Source: Dryococelus australis (lineage: Eukaryota > Arthropoda > Insecta > Phasmatodea > Phasmatidae). Taken from it: a stretch of DNA of 64,000 bases. Where the stretch lies: contig CM057009.1 in NCBI GenBank assembly GCA_029891345.1, positions 229,019,120 through 229,083,119 on the forward strand. The letters run 5' to 3'. Both the position numbers and the translations under genes were made by a program. The notes under the pieces were generated by a model. That model was not told the origin of the DNA and did not search any database. It saw only the letters and a list, made by a program, of their open reading frames with translations. Every line of letters begins with the position of its first letter. Position 1 is the stretch's first letter. Below are positions 36,542-47,130 of the stretch, one piece after another.

Positions 36542-37741
36542 TGACATGTGCCACATGCTCCTACCCCTAAGACCGTTTCCTCGGCCATAGCCTGCAATGC
36601 CACTGAATTAGGGCTGCACGCTCTGTGTCGAGTAGAGAGTACACCTGGTCGCCGGAGAGATCAGGCACAGCACAGGTGCAAGGGCACGCCGGTGTAGAGC
36701 AGTTGGTGGTTGCCGTGGAAATGCTGTGGAAGAATGATACAGGCGTTTTATTGGAACTGTCAGTATAAAGGTCTAAGTAAAGAAATTGTTGTTGTGCTTT
36801 AATTAAAAGATTTATTTCTTGTTGCTTTTATTGAGTGTAAATTGTTTATCATGCAAGTGTTATGTATCATTATTTATTTCAGCATTCATGCAGTGCTATG
36901 TCCATTTCATTCATGAGAGTTTTATATTGCATGGTAGTTTTTTTTTTTTTTGCTTTTTGAATATTTATTTAGTTATGTAACGTGTTGCAAGGGCAGGAAT
37001 TGCAGGTCATGCCAGAAAGTAGTCCCATTTCGGCGCAATGGTAAGCTGAGGCGACCCTGCATGTCGAGTGGGAAGTCAGTCAGCGCATAGCAAGCCACCT
37101 CCACTCCCCGGTGGAAAAGCATCGCCTTGGGGAGCTTCAGTTTTCATGTAAACATTAATTGTCGCAAGGTGTTTTTACAGTGGTACCACATAGCCGGTTT
37201 GAATAGCCAAGAGTGTTTTGTTTCAAGTGTCCTCATAGAAGGGAATGTAGTTTTAACGTAATAAATACGTATTTGAACTGCCACTATGTCATTTATTTGT
37301 TATCGTATAATGCATGTCACGGGACGGGACCTTACAATACCAGCTCCCTCAACCTATGTAAGTCGTTTAGTTTGTAATAGTTCTGAGTTTTGTTTCGTAT
37401 TGTATGGGCGTTTGAGTGGCCCTGACAGCCCACGTATGAACTTGTAAGAGTTAGGCAGTTTTCCCGCCTAGATCAACAATGGTGCATAGCTGACCGACGG
37501 GCTACCGTTTCTCAAAAATCACTCATCGGGAGCAGTAATCAACAGGGTAGTGGTCAACACTTCAATGGCGAGGAGATTGGTCCTGGCGTACGGCCCGCAA
37601 CCCGAGGTTAAGAGATGCAGCATAAACATAGAGGTCGCCTTGACGGCGTCTGGCACCACCGGGTATAATCATTCCTAGACCTCATCATCACCGCCCCTGA
37701 AAACCTAAATTAACCCTTTTCCAACGTCCCCACAGGCATCA
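36542..37741 (+). repeat. 3' LTR of the gypsy element
   Basis: About 1200 bp, TGACATGTGCCACATG to CACAGGCATCA. It aligns with 29449-30781 throughout apart from the ~140 bp gap and many substitutions. AATAAA at about 37259. The LTR pair has diverged visibly, so the insertion is old. Confidence 0.9.
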
Positions 37742-39085
37742 CCCAATACTCGACCGATTCCCCTGTAGGTTTTTTTTTTTCAAGGACTCTTCTGTTAGGA
37801 GTTTGCAATCTGGAACTCTATTTCGCCGTACCCTTCCCCAAAGACTGAATCCCTCTGTTAGCCAAGATTACAAGTAGAGGGACAAAAGTATAATAATTAT
37901 CAAAGTAGACTTTGTAATTGCACCTGTTGGGGATATTTCGGCAAAGTCTAGCAACTATGTTTCCACATGCGGCAAAGTCAGGTTTATCAGTTGGCCTTAT
38001 ATTTTATTATTTTCCATTCCAGTGTAAATTTCAAAATTGTAAACGAATCAAGAGGAACCACAAAGTACAAATAATTTGTACCTCCACTTGTGTGGTTTTG
38101 AAGACATAAACTGTTTGAGGTGATGCCTGCCTTTTGTTGGACAAATCTGTTGGTCTACAACAAGTGTTTCTTCCATTGTAATTGAGCCAAACTATTTCAA
38201 CAGTTCTATTAACACTGGTCGCACTTTATTGAGTTTGTCATATTTATCATCATTTTTGTCCTTCACTTGTTGACTGTTGTCATTGAAATGTAGATTAGCC
38301 TGGGTTGTCTCAAAGGTGTTCAGAGGCAACACATTTTTCACCCTCTCAAGCCCCAGTGTCTGATTCCAGTAAAGTTTGACATTCGTAAATTTTGCAACAG
38401 ACGACACTATGCAAATACCAATATACCTATATAGTTCTTCAACACTAATTGTCCGTGGCTTATAAGGATCCTTAGTAGCAGTGTAGAGAACAGTTTAATG
38501 CAAAATCTTCTGCACTAAATCCTTGCCAAAAAATATGTAAATATGTGGAAAGGCGAATCCAATTATTCTTTTACACATGTTGGTAGATCGGTACAGCCTC
38601 TGAATTCTAATTGTGCACTGGGTATATTAAGATGTTTGTTCTCCATAGGACTTCAGTATTACGAGCCTTCGTGTTGCATTTTTTAACTTTGTTCGCACTA
38701 ATTGATGTGCATGTAAACTTAGTGATTCATTAGTGTTCAGTTCAGTTCGTACATTGTTCCGTTCGTTTGGGATTTTTTCACTGCCCAACACATCACTTTC
38801 AATATCTACTTCTTCGTGATTACCGAGTATTTCTTGTAGGGCCTCTTCAGTAGTTGGCAGTAGGTCCGAAGTGGAAATATCACTTGGTAACTGTTCATGT
38901 CTCCAGTTTTCCTGTAGTATGTTAGTGTTTATTCGATCTGGATCATCACTGTCTGTATCACTCTCGTATTTACTATCACTCGAAATGCTTACCAGGCTTA
39001 CCAGAAGCTCTTGAACATCATCAGCAGCCAATAATTTCCCCTTCTGGCCATCAGTATATATAAAAGACAACTGACATAATACCAA
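37742..39085 (-). pseudogene. piggyBac transposase, N-terminal half (split by gypsy)
   Basis: ATG at 39085 on the minus strand opens an acidic N-terminus (LLAADDVQELL, then Asp/Ser-rich, 38627-39085), typical of piggyBac proteins. After a stop and frame change come ISVEELYRYIGI and SVAKFTNVKLYW (about 38340-38460), NLHFNDN (about 38290) and VDQQICPTKGRHHLKQFM with the first catalytic Asp at 38153-38155. VYFDNYYT with the second Asp is at 37899-37901, then VPDCKLLTEE (about 37800). The sequence stops at the gypsy LTR at ESVEYW. The missing part continues at 29448-28796. Several stops and frameshifts. piggyBac transposases cut and paste DNA at TTAA using three Asp residues, and the first two are here. 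Confidence 0.85.
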
Positions 39086-39590
39086 ACTAGTGTTACTGAA
39101 TTTTTTTTTCTTAATACTGCTTATTTGAAAAATCTATTGGCGGAAAATATTCTCATGTACGAAAAACATCTGTAAAATTATGTTACTGCTACGATAAATA
39201 AGAAGAAAAGTCAATTATTTTTAAACATCTATTTTTAGTTTGCAACTATTTCATTTCTGGACATTTTTCTGAACCGAAATATGTGTAACCAGGTTTTTAA
39301 AAGTAAATTCTTTAACTAATTTCATGTCGTGAAGTGCTGCCAATTTGTGAAATTTAGTTATTCAGCAAAAAAAAAAAAATTGTATAACTTCAAGCTAGTA
39401 TGTCCGGAAAATACAGACCTATTGTAGCTACAATTTTAGTGTCTCTAAAAAAAACACTAATATTTGCAGCTCTAATTCTCAAAGAGAGGTAGCGCACACG
39501 TACAGTTTCGTTTAGAGTAACGTATATATACCGAGTAATCTCACCCCGTTCTTCTTTTATGGAACGTAAATAGCCAATTAAGAGGTTGCT
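39086..39590. other. Spacer between piggyBac and LINE remains
   Basis: AT-rich, with an A-run at about 39367. It should contain the 5' end of the piggyBac element, but I cannot locate its terminal repeat. Confidence 0.4.
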
Positions 39591-39689
39591 TGCGGTATTT
39601 TGGAGGTATGACGTCAAGTCAAACATGGCGGTGGCGGTAGTCTTGTTGAAATCATGAGTATGTAAACACGGTTGCATTACATATAAATA

Positions 39690-40351
39690 AACCCGCGCAA
39701 GCCCCAGTCGGGCCAACAACAAGCTCGCCCACAGCAGCTCCCGACACATCATCACAACGGAAATGTGTTTATGCCCTCATGGGTTCAACAATAGCCAGCA
39801 CCTGTACCGATATACAACAGGTATGAATGGCTACAGGACGAAATGGCATTTCCGGCCCTAGCAAATCAGCCCAATCCCCGCAACCCTAATGTATTGTGGG
39901 GATAGAAACCCAAATCTAAAGCAAAGAAAACTTCACAAAAAGATCGCAAAAATGCCGAACGACAAGCTGCCGAGCAAGGCACGAGCTCACAGCCCGCAGC
40001 CGCAGCTCCAGCCATCCTGCCTCCGTCAATACGGCCAATCAGAGCGCACCTGTTCTTGAACAAAACTCGCGCTCCCAAGAAATGGAGTTAGAATCTATGC
40101 CAGGACAGGCAACACCTCCTCCGCCCCCACAAGTACACCCAAGCGAAATAATGGCTGCTATCAACACAGCCTTTAATAATGATGAGCATTTCCGCAAGTA
40201 TTCCGACCTGGCACAAGTCTTGCAGCCCCTGTGCGCGATGATCGCGATATGGACAGTTCCAATTATGACCATACAGGAAAAAATAACCGCGACTATCGGT
40301 TCTTCCATTCAGCTGGTCAAGAATTTTGGCCATGCTGGTAAACCAAATTAA
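39690..40351 (+). pseudogene. LINE ORF1-like fragment, frameshifted
   Basis: In one frame 39800-40075 reads NRYEWLQDEMAFPAL, then a Lys-rich and an Ala/Pro-rich stretch, with one stop at about 39901. A frameshift near 40080 moves the reading to the frame 40082-40351, which has a run of five Pro and then a helical segment (EHFRKYSDLAQVLQPL). Position ahead of the endonuclease and the basic/Pro-rich make-up fit the C-terminal part of a LINE ORF1 (RNA-binding). I see no CCHC knuckles, so this is an assignment by context. Confidence 0.5.
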
Positions 40352-41140
40352 TGCAGCAACCACAAACAATCCCGAAACTCACATAAACACCATTCTCTTA
40401 TGGAATTCACGCAGCCTAAGCTCAAAAAGGGACGAACTTATAGATTATGTGTCTCGACATGAAATGAAACTTGCGGCAATAAACGAGACTCATTTTACAC
40501 CAAAATCTCGCTTCTCTGTCCCAGGCTATGCCGTTTATAGGAAGGGCAGGCCGTTAATAGGTGGCAAAGGAGCAGAAGTGGCGATTTAAATTCATAACTC
40601 AGTCTCACACCACGAAATTAACTTGCCAGATTTTCCTATTTTAGAAACAGTTGTGTTGAATTTAAATTAGGCCAACAGCGCACTAAAGTATTAGAAATTT
40701 ATAAACCCCCCCACCCCCCCTGGGGCTCTCGCTTACACTGGCCGACCTGGATTTATTATAAACTCAAACAGATAATACTTTTCTCGCCCTTGGCGACATA
40801 AATGCCAAACATCCTAATTGGAATTCTAGAAATAGAACAGCAAATGGGATGCTCTTACGAAGGCACCAAGCGAATAGAAATTATCAAGTTATGGCCCCAA
40901 TTGAGCCTACCTATAACCCACCAAATATTAACCAAATCCTGATATTTTAAATATTGCCCTAGTTAAAAAGTTTACAACTGGGATGGACCTAAGAGTCGTA
41001 CATGATCTCTCCTCCGATTGGCCGATTTTCACGAATTTTATAACAGATAATTGCCGCAGATAAATAATGATTCCCTAGCAACAACACGGGATGTTGACGA
41101 AGCTATAACCGCCCTTACAAGCACAATACAGCAAGGCTTG
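40326..41140 (+). pseudogene. LINE ORF2 APE-type endonuclease, broken
   Basis: The frame from 40326 contains ILLWNSRSLSSKRDEL and AAINETHFTP, the first Asn and the catalytic Glu region of apurinic/apyrimidinic-type endonucleases in Jockey-clade LINEs. It then continues to GYAVYRKGR. The stop at 40587 is followed by changing frames. Traces such as GDINAKH-like (about 40792) and SSDW near 41015 (the usual SDHxP region) can be made out. A run of C (40708-40722) disturbs the reading. The enzyme nicks target DNA for target-primed reverse transcription. This copy lacks an intact domain. Confidence 0.75.
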
Positions 41141-41145
41141 GCTGA

Positions 41146-43038
41146 ATGTGTTCCATAAAAGAGACATACAAAAACCTCGATACTTTTCCGCAGTACATAC
41201 GGGACTTAATCACGCAGAAAAACCGCCTAAGACGCCATTATTCTAGACGCCGAGATCGGCAAACTAAGGCGCGAATTAACGAAATACAGGCTGTCATTTC
41301 AGAGGAAGTAACACTATGGCGGGCCAGTGTCTGGGATGCTAAAGTAGCTAAGCTAACACCACGCGAAAATAATTAATGGGGCTTAACTATACCCCTCTTA
41401 AATAATACCGATGAAATCCTGCCCTTGCAAACTAACACAGGATTTGTTTTCACCCCTGAAGCAAAGGCAGAAGCCTTTGCAAATGTGATAGAAAATAATT
41501 TCCAGCCAAATCAGGATCCCTGTGATAGAAATTTTACAACCCACATTTATCGCGAAATTAAAAGAAAGCAAAGAAAACCGACTGAAGACGAACCTGAATC
41601 TACACAGCCGCACGAAATAAAACTGGCAATTCGCCGCATGCATCTCAGAAAAGCGCCAGGAGCAGACGGAATTCAGGCTATTGTATTAAAGAAAATGCCC
41701 AAACTGGCCCTTGAGTATCTTGCTACATTCTTTAATTCTATGCTCAAGGTGGAATACTTCCCAAACTAATGGAAAACTGCCAATGTGATTGTCTTTCACA
41801 AACCAGGGAAGGATAAGAAACTCCCACAAAATTATAGGCCAATTAGCCTTTTAAATACTCTTTATAAAGTTGCGAAATATATCATTCTAAGACGCATTCA
41901 TTCTCATATAAGTAACAATAATTTACTTCCCGAAGAGCAGTTTGGCTTCAGGCAAAAGCTCTCCCCAACACGCCAATTGGTGCGAAGCACTGAATATATT
42001 AAACATGCCTTTAACTGGAAATACTATGTAATCGCAGTTTTCTTAGACATTGAAAAGGCTTTTGACAGAGTTTTTCATGCTGGATTAATTTATAAATTAT
42101 ATGAATTAAAATTGCCTGATTGCTATATTAAATTATTTGCCAGCTATTTGAAACGCAGGACTTGTTATGTCCAATGCGAAGGGGCGTATTCAGAGAGTAA
42201 AACCATTTATACTGGAGTGCCTCAAGGCAGTATACTTGGGCCAGTTTTATTTAATCTTTATAATCACGATTTACCGAAACCAGACCACCGACTGGTGCAA
42301 TTTGGATGCTATGCCGATGACACTGTCATATTTAGTAGCTCACACAACCTTGGTCTAGTAACACGACGATTACAAACTGCCTCAATAGCATTTCAAGAAT
42401 ATTACACTAAATGGAGGATTAAAATCAATGTCGACAAAAGCAAGGCGATCGTTTTCATGCGCAGGGCACTACCCCACGCTGCGAATCGTGCGCAAATTAT
42501 ATTATTTGGCGAACCCATACCCAATAAAGATGTTGTAAAATATGTAGGCGTACATATGGACAGAAAGTTGACCTGGAAAGCACATATAGACGTCAAATGC
42601 GTAAGTGTATACGCCAGACACTCCGCCTTATACTCTATACATAATAGGCGAAGTGCCATAACACGAAACAGAGCAGTATTGCGATATACCATGGTCATAC
42701 GGCCTGTTATAACATATGCTACGCCTACATGAGCCCATGCAGCTAAAACACATATCAAGAGAATTCAGATTGTATGAAATAAATGCCTGCGAATTGCGGC
42801 CAACCCACCTCGATACTGCCCCATTACAGATCTGCATAACGAACTCAAAATCGAAACACTAGACGAGCACTTCGTCAAAATGACGGAAAATTTTTACAAT
42901 AAATGTGCCACACGTGCCAACCCGAAAATATCTAGTCTCGGCGATTATGACCCCGACGAGACTCATTTCAGCTCACAGCCCGCCTTAAAACATCGAAACT
43001 CGCAATGCAGGCTCTCAGCCATGCAACCGAATAACTAA
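41146..43038 (+). pseudogene. LINE ORF2 reverse transcriptase, three in-frame stops
   Basis: One frame stays readable from 41146 to TAA at 43036-43038, interrupted only by TAA at 41374, TAA at 41767 and TGA at 42730. RT motifs in order are KAPGADGI (about 41655), NYRPISLLNTLYK (about 41830), EEQFGFR (about 41935), VFLDIEKAFDRV (about 42040), TGVPQGSILGPVLFNLY (about 42211) and YADD (active site, 42310-42321). The thumb follows to about 42600. A C-terminal LRIAANPPRY motif at about 42790 is also typical of Jockey elements. The catalytic residues are intact. This is the least decayed coding region in the window, so the LINE insertion is relatively young or the family was recently active. Confidence 0.92.
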
Positions 43039-43785
43039 TTAATCCCGGAAACCCGTAATACTGCAATACATTTAACAACAAAATACACTATTCAACAAAA
43101 TGATTATCACAAATAAGCGAAGCACTATGTGATCACAGAACAAGGCGAAGCAGGCTCTGAACAGCCTCTGTCTCGGAAATGGCACTGTCATTCACATTGC
43201 ATCCACACTGCACCACACACACACGTGTGCTACAAAGCTTCTCCCATCCGACAGCTGCCGATTTCAATGCAGTCACTCACAGCAATACAGCCGCATAAAG
43301 GCTCTGGAAGTTACTCAGCAATTAATCCATAGATTGGCTACCAGTGAGATGGCTTGTGGCGTAGGGTGCTCTCTGCAGCGGATGGTGAGGGTGGTGGAGT
43401 GGCACACCTACACTACACTAACCCTCACTCACACCTCAATTGACACACACTAACACACTCCTACACACAGCTGCACGCGAGGTCACAGACAAGGTGATAT
43501 AAATATAACCTCTAGTTTTAAGTGTCTTTATAATTGCCTGTAACACACACTAACACTCTTTCCTATGTTACAGAGAGATGCCTGGCATCTGTCGGGTGGG
43601 TGGCTCAGTTCTGTCCCCCACCACCAGGGCCGCATAGCGCTACCCTGGTTATCAACCTAGCTACGACCTCATTTCATTTCACTCTGCATCACATTCACAA
43701 AATCTATCTTCGCAAACTAACACCGCCCTACTTTCTCCAGCCCTAATCCAATAAAGTAATTACATTTATCCTCCGCGACTGTCGC
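43039..43785 (+). other. Probable LINE 3' untranslated region
   Basis: Follows the ORF2 stop directly. Rich in CACACTA-type short repeats at 43395-43560, with AATAAA near 43750. No further frame. Confidence 0.5.
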
Positions 43786-43989
43786 TTAGTTTTTTCCAGG
43801 CCCTCTCCGCTTTGCTTGGTTTTCTATGTCCCTTACTAGACCCTTATTTTTTCGGGGTGTGTCCATTGTTACAATTGCGGCCATGGCTCCAGGCAACCCT
43901 GCTATAGCTGCGATGAATGCATCCATTTTATTGATTAAACCCGACCTAAGGCGTAAAGGGCTCGCCCTGAGACGCATCCCATTCTCCAA
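43786..43989 (-). CDS. Short hypothetical frame, unrecognised
   Basis: A 67-codon minus-strand frame with a central hydrophobic, Ala-rich segment (DAFIAAIAGLPGAMAAIV) flanked by basic residues. It may be a piece of another element's ORF1 in reverse orientation or chance. No supporting context. Confidence 0.2.
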   Translation of the reverse strand: MENGMRLRASPLRLRSGLINKMDAFIAAIAGLPGAMAAIVTMDTPRKNKGLVRDIENQAKRRGPGKN

Positions 43990-44371
43990 CCGTATTAGCT
44001 ACTAACAAGCATGCCGGAGAGCACACAGAACTGTGAAGGCGCTCACGTTGACGTAGCGGTATTTGGGGGCTTGCAAAAAAAAAAGCCTCTGTTTAGAGGT
44101 TTAAAATGCATTTAATGTGGTCAGGAGAGTACACTCATATATATAATATTCGTTTTTAACAATCCTAACGGTACCACTCAAACCAAAACGAAAAGTAGAA
44201 GCAAACAATTTCAAACTACACGATTTCTAAGTTAAAAGATAACATACATATTTTCCTCCGAGAACTTCAACTTGGCGTGGTAGCTCACACTACATGGCAC
44301 AACCGAGGACCTTGAGCATGTAAAGCGCATGTGTTAACCACTTTTTTTGTGTTAAATTTCTCTTTTGTATG

Positions 44372-44374
<3 letters not shown>
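43990..44374. other. Spacer with weak tRNA-like A-box
   Basis: GGTAGCTCACACTACATGG near 44279 resembles a tRNA A box, but I see no B box at the right distance. An A10 run lies at 44077-44086. Otherwise nothing. Confidence 0.3.

Positions 44375-44458
<84 letters not shown>
44375..44458. repeat. (TA)n(CA)n microsatellite
   Basis: About 66 bp of TA dinucleotide followed by about 16 bp of CA. The minus-strand open frame across it is an artefact. Confidence 0.97.
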
Positions 44459-45400
44459 AAATTATTTAACATGAGGAGCAGCGAACGGCATACACCCCGA
44501 CACGCACGGGACACTGACCTATAACGCTACCACCTATCAACGATTACTACTGGAACATTAAGGTGTGTACTTGTAAGGACCTAGGAGTGGGCAGCGCATG
44601 ACGTACATCCAACCTCGGTAATATACATGCACTTCCTGTACGCATAAACGTCAAAATTAAAATAAAAAATACCGCAATTTTTTTATTCCGAAACAATAAT
44701 ATTCCGTTATGTGAGATAACACTTAAGTTTGGTTCTTCGACTTTGTCAGTAAAACCAGTTCACCAAATGTTTATATCGTTTTGTGCCCCCATGTAAGAAT
44801 TGTGTAAATATTTTATTGAGTATTTTGTTATTGATTCTATTGTTTTTTTAATGTTTTGATGTACAATAGGTCAAGGGTAATTACCTCTATATATTGTTTG
44901 TGATAATACATTGATTTATTAAAAAAAAAAAAAAAAATATGGCATGGCATCGGTCTAGAGTCCGAAGTTATCTGAGTTTGGTCCCGATCCTCTCCAAAAA
45001 TTCTTTACTTTTTAAATTACGCTAGAATGTGCAATATAAATTGTAAACAACCGTAAATACATTTATTCCATGTAATTATTTTCCTACATTCTATAAAAGA
45101 AACATTTAATTCGCCACTGCAATCGGCCGTCACTTATTCCCACTGATTCGAATTTAGAGTGTACATACGACGTAAAGACTGGAAGAGAAAGGATCACTAC
45201 AGGATCTGCGAGGTAATTATGGAAATAATTTTGCTGTAAAATATTAATTGAATTTGTGCATTTTAATAGTACATTTACAAACTATTATAAATTCTCTTTA
45301 ATTTGGTGTCCTGTTAATGCTTAGGCCAAATTTCTACGTTTAAGTTCTTGAAGGTATGTTTAAATTTGCATAAAACTTACTTGTTTAGCTAAGCCATTAC
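44459..45400. other. Spacer, possible SINE fragment near 44925-45000
   Basis: An A-run (44922-44937) is followed by GGCATGGCATCGG and GGTCCCGATCC about 45 bp later, weakly like A and B boxes of a tRNA-derived SINE. Nothing else recognised. Confidence 0.3.
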
Positions 45401-45560
45401 GAACTAGCACAAGGGGGCCGCCTACCTGACGCGACATGGCACAGGAGCGAGCGAACGCTAAGGGCGACACTGGCACGCACATCAGCTGCCGCATAGCCAC
45501 TATGCGCGAAGCACTAAACTAGCGCGCAAGCTTTACGTCGAATCGTTTTTTCCTATGGGA
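45401..45560. other. Small CpG-rich patch
   Basis: Contains many CpG and GCGC steps (GCGAGCGAACGC, ATGCGCGAAGC, AGCGCGCAAGC) in an AT-rich setting. No frame or known element. It could be a regulatory patch or the end of an unknown repeat. Confidence 0.35.
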
Positions 45561-45955
45561 CGTTAAGCGGTGACTATATCATTTAACTGATGGAAAGTCT
45601 AATGCAAAGTTCAATTCAGGATTGTATACGGTAGTCTGAAAAGGCTGATTTTAGCTATGTTTAAGGGTTTCGAATAAGTGGTTCTAATATGCGTAGTGTC
45701 ATGAAAGCGACATTCCGTCATCGCCTGAAGTTTGTTTTCTTTTCGTAAATTAGCACATTGGGCGCACGTTGAATAGTTTCGTAAAAAAAACGGATTTCCC
45801 AATACACTACAACACATTTCTAGTGCCTAGAAGGCAGCCTCCTTAAGATAGCAAAATAAGTTGCGACCGTGATATAATTGTGTTTAGGAGAATGAGTTTT
45901 ATAACGAAACAGTTTGACTTCAAAGAATTGTGATTTATATTGTGGTTAGATTTTT
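45561..45955. other. Spacer, nothing recognised
   Basis: No supported feature. It could hold the lost N-terminal half of the THAP fragment to the right, but no CX2-4C motif is readable. Confidence 0.4.
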
Positions 45956-46276
45956 TTGTTAACCTGCGTGGCAACAGGAACTGGTGTGAACTTACCTAAA
46001 GCACTTGTAAAAAGCATTTTTTTTCTTCACTGCCATTTTGATAGTCTTCAGTTTGAACAAAATCTTTCAGACGGGAAACGTAAGCTGCGTCAGAATGCAG
46101 CCCCATTAATTTTCCCTACACACAGGATCTGTGGACAAAAAACTTACGCCCATATAAAAACTTTGTTGTGTTTTGTAATTTCAACATGGATATACAAACA
46201 TACCATTAATGCAAGGTGGACCAGGAAAACGGGGAAGTTTGAAATAACTCTCACCAACCATATAAAATGTTGTTGA
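45956..46276 (+). pseudogene. THAP-domain C-terminal fragment
   Basis: The 106-codon frame contains CHFDSLQFE followed by RKLRQNAAPLIFP. This is the second half of a THAP zinc-finger (HF with the last zinc-binding Cys/His, then the AVPTIF-like box, here NAAPLIF). THAP domains bind DNA in host regulators and in P-element transposases. The first half with the CX2-4C pair is absent and the tail shows no recognisable domain. There is a pyrimidine-rich stretch followed by TTGTTAACC just before it, so an exon start cannot be ruled out. Most likely a transposon or gene relic. Confidence 0.45.
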
Positions 46277-46985
46277 AAGTTTTATTGTTGAAAACGAAAA
46301 CCATACTACACGCCATTAAGGATTCAATACAAAAGATTTCACTTTTTTTCAAAACAATGTCGCGTAGATAGTGTCCGTCTCTTTGTATGCATTCACTGAC
46401 GCCACACCAGATCGTCTGTTGGTTTCAACTCCTCCACAATTTGGATTTAGTGTGGGTGAATGTTTAATTCCCGGTGGATGGTTGTTCGACTGAGGTGTAA
46501 AGTTGATACGTGTTTCTGAACAGAACGTTGAGGGTTCCTTGTAAACAAAGTTAATCACAGTGTTATACATTTGTGGTATAAAAGTTATTTAAAAAAAAAC
46601 AGGTTGACATGTTACTCCTAGGGTGATTTATAAAAGGTTTGTTTCAATACATTCTAAGAAACAGTGAGTGGAGTATCCCTATCTGTGTGTTCACGCAAGT
46701 ACTCTTGTGGTTGATAGGGTGGCAACAGAGGAAGACCAAGTCAACAAGTGCTACAATTTTCAACATATAATCACATCAAGAGAAGACACACACAGGTGCA
46801 CGCTATCTCCCTGTATTTACCCTCGTTCGCCTCATTCCTCCTCTTCCTCCCCTCCCCATAACTATTTCTTCCTTTCCACCTTCTTTCTCCTCTTCGCCCT
46901 TTTTCTTTTTTCCCTTTCCGAACAGCTTCAGTAATTTGTGGAGTTCATTGAGGTAATGGAACTCTCTCATTCTCAGTTTCCCAAT
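46277..46985. other. Non-coding stretch, nothing recognised
   Basis: Pyrimidine-rich from about 46800. The frame 46668-46934 is composition-driven. Confidence 0.45.
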
Positions 46986-47130
46986 CTCCCTTGCCCACTT
47001 ACATTTATTCTCTCCCTCCCTATTTCTCCCTCTCTTTCGCTCTCACTCCCCCTCTCTCTCTCTTTCTCCCTCTCTCCCTCTCTCTCTCTTTCTCTCGCGC
47101 CCCCTCTCTGTCTCATTCTCCCCCTCCCTC
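46986..47130. repeat. Imperfect (CT)n/(CCCT)n tract
   Basis: CTCTCC, CTCTTTC and CTCTCT units over about 145 bp. Frames on both strands here are low-complexity artefacts. Confidence 0.9.

Larger units (their letters stand above)
29449..37741 (+). mobile_element. Ty3/gypsy LTR retrotransposon with both LTRs, defective
   Basis: About 8.3 kb bounded by two alignable LTRs that begin TGACATGTG and end CATCA. The order inside is a Cys-rich ORF, a Pro-rich linker, gag, protease, RT, an RNase H start and the GPY/F-like integrase C-terminus, which is gypsy order. There is no env-like frame. The integrase catalytic core is missing, and stops and frameshifts occur in every domain, so the copy is dead. 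It sits inside a piggyBac pseudogene in the opposite orientation. Confidence 0.92.
39591..43770 (+). mobile_element. Jockey-like non-LTR retrotransposon, defective
   Basis: A plus-strand element with an ORF1 relic, an APE-type endonuclease relic and a well-kept reverse transcriptase in the usual LINE order. AATAAA occurs near 43750. The 5' limit is an estimate from where ORF1-like sequence begins. The 3' limit is an estimate because no clear poly-A tail or target duplication is seen. The region between endonuclease and RT (40590-41140) is the most damaged. Confidence 0.85.

Noticed and set aside
35508..36603. Several long minus-strand frames (up to 209 codons) inside the gypsy element
   Set aside because: They are antisense to the integrase end and to GC/purine-rich low-complexity sequence. 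Cys/His-rich composition comes from the G tracts.
43786..43989. Taken at first as an RNA-binding gag fragment
   Set aside because: No knuckle or RRM motif; kept only as an unrecognised frame with low confidence.
44275..44340. tRNA gene candidate from a good A-box-like GGTAGCTCA
   Set aside because: No B box at the right distance and no cloverleaf.
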